From NCBI GenBank assembly GCA_027858355.1, contig JAQICW010000247.1, positions 1 through 11,391 of the forward strand: a DNA stretch of 11,391 bases. The letters run 5' to 3'. Below are positions 6,305 to 11,391 of the stretch, piece by piece. How positions within the stretch are numbered: position 1 is the stretch's first letter; every line of letters begins with the position of its first letter. Made by a program: the position numbers and the translations under genes. This stretch comes from Desulfobacula sp. (GTDB lineage: Bacteria; Desulfobacterota; Desulfobacteria; Desulfobacterales; Desulfobacteraceae). The notes under the pieces were generated by a model. It was given only the letters and a program-made list of their open reading frames with translations. It did not search any database and was not told the DNA's origin.

Positions 6305-7768
6305 GTTTTTAGCGGATTTTTCTTTTAATTGATCTAATAGTTCTTTTGTTTTTTTGATCCTGGTTTCATCCTTTAAGCTATCCAATGCTTTGTTTAAATG
6401 GATAATGGCTGTTTTATTATTATTGATTTTAGAATAATAGACACCAAGATAATAATGGGAATCCCCTGGATTTTTTTCAAGCGACATAATATTTGCCAGG
6501 TGATAATATGCTTTTGGATATAAAGATGGGGCCTGATCGATTATGGCATTAAATAGATTTTTTGACTCTGAAAGATTTCTTAACTCAAGGTGTGCGTTTG
6601 CCTGGTGAAACCTGGCCATCAAACCCATGACCGGGTCCCTTTCAATCCCTTTAAGGACGTTGAGTGCTTTTTGGGGTTCCCCGTTGAGCAGGTATATCCT
6701 GCCCATTTCAAGAAGTACCATTGGATCGAAAATGTTAATGGAGAGAGCTTCTTTCAGATGATGCATAGCTTTTTCTACCATTAACTTTCTGGCATAAATA
6801 AGTCCCAGCCCGTAATGGATGGCGGCAGAATCAGCAGCGTCAGCAGTGATAGAGTTTGAAGAATTGCTCTTAAGTTGAGTCGTCAATAGGTTATAAGTGG
6901 GTTCAATATCTGCGTAAAGCCCTAAAAGCCGATATTTTATCATATTAAATCTGAAATCTTCATGGCATTTTGCCTTGTTTTCCAAAGGAACATAATTTGA
7001 AAGAATGGTTTCAACATGGCCAATTCGGCTGCCCGTTCCAGGATGGGTCTTAACATAATCCGGAATATTTTCCACACCCCGGTAGTCTGTCGCCCTTATT
7101 TTCATTAACCCTGACAAAAGCCCTTTTGGGTCAAAGCAGCTTTCTTTTAAAAACATAATACCTTTTTCATCGGCTTCTGTTTCATTTTCCCTTGTAAAGG
7201 AAAGCATGGCTGTCTGACCAACGGCAATTGTCCCCTGCATCACTGCAGCTCCTGCATCCCCACCAGATTTGCTGGCGATGATGGCACCTGCCAGCATGCC
7301 GGCAAGGCTGCCGATGGTGATATATTTTGAACGGTCAATGGATTCAGATACATGGCGGCTTGCGGCATGGGCAATTTCATGGCCGATGATACCGGCCAGC
7401 TCATCTATGGAATCAAGGCCGGTAATCAAGCCCCTATAGACAAAAATATTGGCGGCCGGACTTGCAAAGGCATTAAAAACAGCATCATCCACAATGCGAA
7501 ATGAATAGTCAAAGGAGCCTTTTGGCAGAAAAGAAAGGATATGATTACCAACCCGGGTGACCATATGGTTGGCAATGGGATCATTTAATATCATTGCCCG
7601 TTCCTGTATCATTTTCATGAATTCTTTTGAAATTTTCTTTTCTTCTGGAATGGATATGGCAAAGCTTGTGTTCAAGGAAAATGAACGGAAAAAGAGCAGG
7701 CAAAGAAAGATAAAAAAATACTTAAATGGTTTCATAAAAACATTTAAAACTTTATCAATGGAAATCAT
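6290..7768 (-). CDS. BepA/YfgC-like periplasmic M48 zinc metalloprotease with TPR repeats
   Basis: A 492-residue protein, close to the 487 of E. coli BepA, which handles outer-membrane protein (LptD) assembly quality control. An N-terminal hydrophobic signal (about 14-38) predicts export. The M48 domain shows AFASPAANIFVYRG (99-112), zinc motif HEIAH (130-134) and ENETEAD (194-200) supplying the third ligand Glu. THPGTGSRI (241-249) holds the His that acts as a regulatory switch in BepA. Between these lies a Gly/Ala-rich stretch (153-185). Residues about 315-470 form TPR-like helical repeats (AIHYGLGLIYARK, PMVLLEMGRIYLLNGEPQKAL, KAYYHLANIMSL, YYLGVYYSK). The start may instead be the Met at 7735, which begins a more typical signal peptide. 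Neither start has a clear ribosome site. A promoter lies upstream, so it is probably its own unit. The natural substrate is not shown. Confidence 0.92.
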   Translation of the reverse strand: MISIDKVLNVFMKPFKYFFIFLCLLFFRSFSLNTSFAISIPEEKKISKEFMKMIQERAMILNDPIANHMVTRVGNHILSFLPKGSFDYSFRIVDDAVFNAFASPAANIFVYRGLITGLDSIDELAGIIGHEIAHAASRHVSESIDRSKYITIGSLAGMLAGAIIASKSGGDAGAAVMQGTIAVGQTAMLSFTRENETEADEKGIMFLKESCFDPKGLLSGLMKIRATDYRGVENIPDYVKTHPGTGSRIGHVETILSNYVPLENKAKCHEDFRFNMIKYRLLGLYADIEPTYNLLTTQLKSNSSNSITADAADSAAIHYGLGLIYARKLMVEKAMHHLKEALSINIFDPMVLLEMGRIYLLNGEPQKALNVLKGIERDPVMGLMARFHQANAHLELRNLSESKNLFNAIIDQAPSLYPKAYYHLANIMSLEKNPGDSHYYLGVYYSKINNNKTAIIHLNKALDSLKDETRIKKTKELLDQLKEKSAKNYKRN

Positions 7769-7811
7769 GGATGCTTATTCCCTTATTACTCAAACAATGA
7801 ATGATCTGTTA

Positions 7812-7840
7812 ATTATCAATGAAATCCATTAAAAAATCAA
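7812..7840 (-). promoter_or_regulatory. Predicted sigma70 promoter of the M48 protease gene
   Basis: The minus strand has TTGATT (7835-7840), a 17-base spacer and GATAAT (7812-7817, five of six). Transcription would begin near 7805 and give a leader of about 37 bases. It lies in the gap after the importer genes, so the protease need not depend on read-through. The heptamer CATTGAT occurs twice, 21 bases apart, each copy overlapping one of the two promoter boxes. Confidence 0.55.
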
Positions 7841-7845
7841 TGTTT

Positions 7846-8766
7846 TTATCTTTCGCTCCGTTTATAGGGCTCTCCCAGCATGGCCGGGGCATTTAATTTT
7901 TTTGGATCTTTTAAACTGATGAGCAATAGAATTAAAAGTGTTGCAATATAAGGGAGCATGGCCAGGAAATTGGGTGAGATTCCCAGGGGTTGCAGCAAAT
8001 ATTGTACGACAAAAATACCACCAAACAAAAATGCCGCCCATATGGCACGTGCAGGGTTCCACAGGGCAAATATGGTAAGGGCTATGGCAATCCAGCCTCT
8101 TCCTGCGGTCATTCCCTCTATCCATGATTTTGAATAGGATATGGAAAGGTGGGCTCCTGCAAGGGCTGAAAAACCACCTCCAATGATAACGCTCAAATAT
8201 TTTAGTTTGAATACATTAACCCCCTGGGTTTCAGTGGCTTTCGGGTTTTCTCCCGTTGACCTGATCTGTATCCCCAGGCGGGTTCTTTCAAGGAGAAACC
8301 AGGAGGCCAGGGCAAGAAATATAGCAATATAGAAAAATGGACCCTGGGAGAACAAAATTTTTCCCAAATAGGGAATATCTGATAAATAGGGAATGACCCA
8401 GTCTTCCATTTTGATGGAAAGGGGTTTGCCCACATAGGGTTTGCCAAGCATGCCGGAAAGACCAAGGCCAAGCATGGTCATTGCAAGCCCTGACACAACC
8501 TGGTTGGCCTGCAGGGTGACAGATGCAAAGGCATGGATGATGGAAAACATCATGCCGGAAGCCAGGGCTGCAAGAACGCCAAGCCAGGGCTGGCCAGTTG
8601 TCATGGTGACAATAAAAGCTACCACTGCCCCCATTGCCATTACACCTTCAACCCCCAGGTTAAGGATGCCTGACCTTTCGCAGATCACTTCACCTGTTGT
8701 GGCAAGGAGTAAAGGAGTTCCTGCAACCATGGCTCTTTGAAGTGTTGAGATGATTATATCTTCCAT
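7846..8766 (-). CDS. nupQ: Nucleoside ABC importer permease (NupQ/YufQ-like)
   Basis: A 306-residue integral inner-membrane permease of the branched-chain/ribose superfamily. The conserved segment GEVICERSGILNLGVEG (25-41) is the family hallmark seen in NupQ and RnsD. About eight hydrophobic segments can be seen, for example near 41-57, 60-80, 88-107, 141-161, 189-210, 224-243 and 266-286. It pairs with the other permease immediately upstream to form the membrane channel. The gap from that gene is 20 bases and holds a good ribosome site (GAAAGGA). In this family the transported compounds are purine and pyrimidine nucleosides, or in some members related bases. The exact substrate cannot be read from the permease. 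It is the last gene of the cluster, and I see no terminator after it. Confidence 0.93.
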   Translation of the reverse strand: MEDIIISTLQRAMVAGTPLLLATTGEVICERSGILNLGVEGVMAMGAVVAFIVTMTTGQPWLGVLAALASGMMFSIIHAFASVTLQANQVVSGLAMTMLGLGLSGMLGKPYVGKPLSIKMEDWVIPYLSDIPYLGKILFSQGPFFYIAIFLALASWFLLERTRLGIQIRSTGENPKATETQGVNVFKLKYLSVIIGGGFSALAGAHLSISYSKSWIEGMTAGRGWIAIALTIFALWNPARAIWAAFLFGGIFVVQYLLQPLGISPNFLAMLPYIATLLILLLISLKDPKKLNAPAMLGEPYKRSER

Positions 8767-8777
8767 CTATTGTATCC

Positions 8778-8800
8778 TTTCAAACACTATTTGTTTGAAA
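8778..8800 (-). other. Small hairpin between the two permease genes, next to the nupQ ribosome site
   Basis: An 8-bp perfect inverted repeat (TTTCAAAC 8778-8785 with GTTTGAAA 8793-8800) encloses a 7-base loop that holds the nupP stop codon. On the minus strand the GAAA start of the GAAAGGA ribosome site of nupQ is in the 3' arm. It could modulate the ratio of the two permeases, but the stem is short and AT-rich. Confidence 0.4.
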
Positions 8801-9866
8801 ACTTAAGGGTGATTTTATGGTTTAAAAAATAATCACCCATAATTAAAAATATTAATAAAGTGCCGTTCACTATTTGAACCGTGGCAGCAGGCAGTCCCAA
8901 TGATATCTGTATGGCATCGCCGCCCACCAGTATGCCGGCAAAAAAGATTCCTGAAAGAATAGCATAGAGCGGATTTAATTTGGCAAGCCATGCAACAATG
9001 ATGGCTGTAAATCCATAACCCGAGGAAATTGAAGCAGGATATCCAAGATAGTGATGAATGCCGGCCACTTCACCAACCCCGGCAAACCCGGCAAGTCCAC
9101 CGCTGATAGCCATGAGGATCAGGCTTGTTTTTAAAAAATTTATTCCTGCATATCTTCCGGCATCCGGGTTTTCACCCACCACCCTTACTTCGTATCCAAA
9201 GCGTGTTTTATAGATGATCACACTCAGCACAATGGCACAGATAATTGCTAAAATTAATGTGGCATAATGAATCCTCGATCCAGGGATCAGGCCTAAAATT
9301 GCAGAATCTGGAAGATTATCTGTTCCTGGAAATCCAAACCGTGTTTTTCCTTTCCAGGGTCCTACAATGAGCATCATTAAAAATTCAGCACAGATATAGT
9401 TGAGCATCAGAGTGGATATTACTTCATTAATGGAGTATTTGATTTTCAGGATGGCCGGAATGATTCCCCAGAGTCCACCGCCGATGAAACCTGCCAGGAA
9501 AATCAAGGGAACTATGATATATGATGGTAAGGCCTCTCCAAAGGTAAGCCCCGTCCATGTAGCAAAAATTGCTCCCATTAACATCTGGCCTTCTGCACCG
9601 ATGTTCCAGAATTTTGCCCTGAATGCCAGGGTCAGACCTGTGCCGATAAGGATCAGGGGAATGGCTTTGGTAATGGTTTCCTTAATTCCATAAAAGGTAC
9701 CAAATGATCCTGAAAAGATTTCAGAAATCGCGAAAATAGGGTTCACGCCCGCAATGAGGAAAATAATACTGATAACCACAAGCGCTGCCAAAAGAGAGAG
9801 AATGTTGGTCATAAATGATCTTAGAGTGGTTATATCATATCTGTTAGTTGTCTTGATTTTTAACAT
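8787..9866 (-). CDS. nupP: Nucleoside ABC importer permease (NupP/YufP-like)
   Basis: A 359-residue inner-membrane permease, the larger of the pair. The first hydrophobic segment is about 20-42. The family signature FRAKFWNIGAEGQMLMGA follows at about 82-99, and then about seven further membrane segments. The EAA-like cytoplasmic region contains YEVRVVGENPDAGRYAGI, the coupling segment that contacts the ATPase. The start (9866) overlaps the ATPase stop by 7 bases (GAATGTTAA), and an AAGAAG ribosome site precedes it. This tight spacing places it in one transcription unit with nupO and nupQ. Homologues move guanosine, inosine and other nucleosides together with a BmpA-type lipoprotein, which is not in this window. 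Confidence 0.93.
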   Translation of the reverse strand: MLKIKTTNRYDITTLRSFMTNILSLLAALVVISIIFLIAGVNPIFAISEIFSGSFGTFYGIKETITKAIPLILIGTGLTLAFRAKFWNIGAEGQMLMGAIFATWTGLTFGEALPSYIIVPLIFLAGFIGGGLWGIIPAILKIKYSINEVISTLMLNYICAEFLMMLIVGPWKGKTRFGFPGTDNLPDSAILGLIPGSRIHYATLILAIICAIVLSVIIYKTRFGYEVRVVGENPDAGRYAGINFLKTSLILMAISGGLAGFAGVGEVAGIHHYLGYPASISSGYGFTAIIVAWLAKLNPLYAILSGIFFAGILVGGDAIQISLGLPAATVQIVNGTLLIFLIMGDYFLNHKITLKFSNK

Positions 9867-11391
9867 TCTTCTTTTTCCACTGAATTAATTCTTTTTGAGC
9901 CTGCCATCATCAGGCCGATATCAGAAAATCGTTTGTCGTCTGAATCTAGAATTGCCATAATTTCACCATTAAAAATAACGGCAATCCGGTCACAAAGTTC
10001 AAATATTTCTTCAAGGTCTTCAGAAAACAAAAGCACGGCGCTTCCTTGTTTTCTAAGCTCCAAAAGATGTTTTCTTAAGAATTCCGTGGCCCCGACATCC
10101 AGCCCGTATGTGGGGTGGGAGGCCACCAGAAGCTGGGGCTGCTCACTGATTTCTCTTCCAAGGATGAGTTTTTGAATGTTCCCGCCGGAAAGGTCCCGGG
10201 TCTGGTTATTAATGGAATGGGTGGAGACTTTGAATTTATTAACAATGGTTTTGGTGTGATTTTTCACTTGATCATATTTTAAAAAATAGCGCTGGGAAAA
10301 TTTTTTCAGGTGATGCTGTTTTAATATGGCATTATCATACAGGAAAAGGCCTGGAGCGATTCCAAACCTGATTCTTTCTTCCGGCACATGGGAAACACCG
10401 TTGTCATAAATATGTCTTGGACTTTTATTGGTGATATCCCTGCCATTCATTTTTACTTTGCCCGAAAAAATGGGTCTGATGCCCGTTATGGCTTCTGCAA
10501 GCTCGCGCTGCCCATTGCCGGAAACCCCTGCAATACCGAAAATTTCATTTTTAAAAAGCTCAAAAGAAATATTTTTTACAGCCAGAAGACCCTTGTCTCC
10601 AATGACATTGATATTTTCAACAGACAGGATTTTTTTGCCTTTTGTCAGTTTTTCCCTGTTAATATTAAAGACAACATCCCTGCCCACCATCATCCGGGCA
10701 AGGGATTTTTTATCCGTATCTTTTGTGTCAGCGTCTCCCACAATCCTGCCTTTCTGGAGTACCAGGACCCGGTCACAGATTTCCATGATTTCATCTAGCT
10801 TGTGGGAAATGAAAATGATCATGTGGCCTTTGGCCTTCATCTCTCTTAATATGGAAATCAGTTCTTTGATTTCCAGAGGAGTCAGCACGGAAGTCGGTTC
10901 ATCAAGGATAAGAAGATCAGCACCATTTAAAAGTGCTTTTATGATTTCCACCCGCTGTTGTTCCCCGGCTGAAAGCTGCCAGATCTTTTTTGTAATATCA
11001 ATATTAAAATCAAATTGTTTGGAAAATTGTTCAACTTTATCGTTGATTTTTATTTTGGGAAAGAAAAATGGTGTATCTTTATAGCCCAATGCAATATTTT
11101 CAATCACGGAATGATTCTGCACAAGCATAAAGTGCTGATGAACCATTCCAATGCCATGGTTGATGGATTCCACAGGATTGTTGATATGGATGGTTTTATC
11201 ATTTATCTTAATGTGTCCGGAATCCGGCTGGTACAGTCCATACAGGATATTCATCAAGGTGGTTTTTCCGGCCCCGTTTTCGCCTAAAAGCCCCAGGATT
11301 TCACCGGATTCAACAAAAAGATTAATATCCTGATTAGCATGGATACCGTGAAATGATTTTGAGATTGCTTTCATTTCAAGGCGTTGTATTT
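9860..11391 (-). CDS. nupO: Two-domain ATPase of a nucleoside ABC importer (NupO/YufO-like), 5' end outside window
   Basis: This is the cytoplasmic ATPase with two fused nucleotide-binding domains. Counting from the Met at 11374, domain 1 has Walker A GENGAGKT (31-38), signature LSAGEQQR (134-141) and Walker B LLILDEPTS (154-162). Domain 2 has the degenerate Walker A GVSGNGQREL (283-292) usual in this family, signature LSGGNIQK (395-402) and a Walker B ending LLVASHPTYGLD (415-426). There His replaces the catalytic Glu, where homologues often have Gln. One active and one degenerate site is therefore expected. The Met at 11374 is probably internal: the frame stays open to the edge, and the codons before it read IQRLE, giving RLEMKAISKSFHG, a normal family N-terminus. 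So the gene is cut by the window. A BmpA-like binding protein gene may follow upstream. Confidence 0.93.
   Translation of the reverse strand, partial: IQRLEMKAISKSFHGIHANQDINLFVESGEILGLLGENGAGKTTLMNILYGLYQPDSGHIKINDKTIHINNPVESINHGIGMVHQHFMLVQNHSVIENIALGYKDTPFFFPKIKINDKVEQFSKQFDFNIDITKKIWQLSAGEQQRVEIIKALLNGADLLILDEPTSVLTPLEIKELISILREMKAKGHMIIFISHKLDEIMEICDRVLVLQKGRIVGDADTKDTDKKSLARMMVGRDVVFNINREKLTKGKKILSVENINVIGDKGLLAVKNISFELFKNEIFGIAGVSGNGQRELAEAITGIRPIFSGKVKMNGRDITNKSPRHIYDNGVSHVPEERIRFGIAPGLFLYDNAILKQHHLKKFSQRYFLKYDQVKNHTKTIVNKFKVSTHSINNQTRDLSGGNIQKLILGREISEQPQLLVASHPTYGLDVGATEFLRKHLLELRKQGSAVLLFSEDLEEIFELCDRIAVIFNGEIMAILDSDDKRFSDIGLMMAGSKRINSVEKEEC

Noticed and set aside
10428..11084. Plus-strand open frame of 218 codons opposite the ABC ATPase
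   Set aside because: It is Ser- and Ile-rich, typical of the antisense of a Glu/Lys/Leu-rich gene, and lies opposite both conserved ATPase domains.
7846..11391. Idea that the nucleoside importer and the purine fusion gene form one purine-handling locus
   Set aside because: They are over 5 kb apart, with unrelated genes and opposite-strand units between them. Shared regulation is not visible.

Overview
The window looks like a stretch of ordinary chromosome from a Gram-negative bacterium. Protein style (sulfate-reducer-like PurD/PurE, Sua5 and EF-G2 sequences), moderate-to-low GC and a BepA-like periplasmic protease suggest a deltaproteobacterium, probably near the Desulfobacterales. This taxonomic guess is an inference from remembered family sequences, not a database result. 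I see no phage, transposon, CRISPR or defence genes, and coding density is high with no gene-free stretch above 300 bases.

Left part (1-3561), minus strand. A ddl - purD::purE - tsaC operon runs right to left. It encodes D-Ala-D-Ala ligase for peptidoglycan, a single-chain fusion of two non-consecutive purine biosynthesis enzymes, and a threonylcarbamoyl-AMP synthase for the tRNA t6A modification. The genes overlap by 4 and 8 bases and share a good sigma70-type promoter at 3616-3644. Beyond the operon lies a tRNA-Leu(CAA) gene with its own promoter and a strong intrinsic terminator.

Middle (3562-6304), plus strand. A second promoter lies back to back with the ddl promoter and drives a small exported GerMN-domain protein. 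That gene overlaps by ATGA an EF-G paralogue of the spdEFG2 type, the branch linked to ribosome recycling. An AT-rich hairpin follows and is shared with the convergent gene.

Right part (6290-11391), minus strand. A BepA/YfgC-like M48 metalloprotease with TPR repeats has its own promoter at 7812-7840. Upstream of it are three genes of a BmpA-type nucleoside ABC importer: two permeases and a two-domain ATPase that runs off the right edge. The substrate-binding lipoprotein is not in the window.

The most notable points are the PurD-PurE fusion, the coupling of a GerMN protein to EF-G2, the Phe in place of the tip His in EF-G2 domain IV, and the changed nucleotide-site motif in TsaC. I found no evidence for a wholly new multi-gene system.
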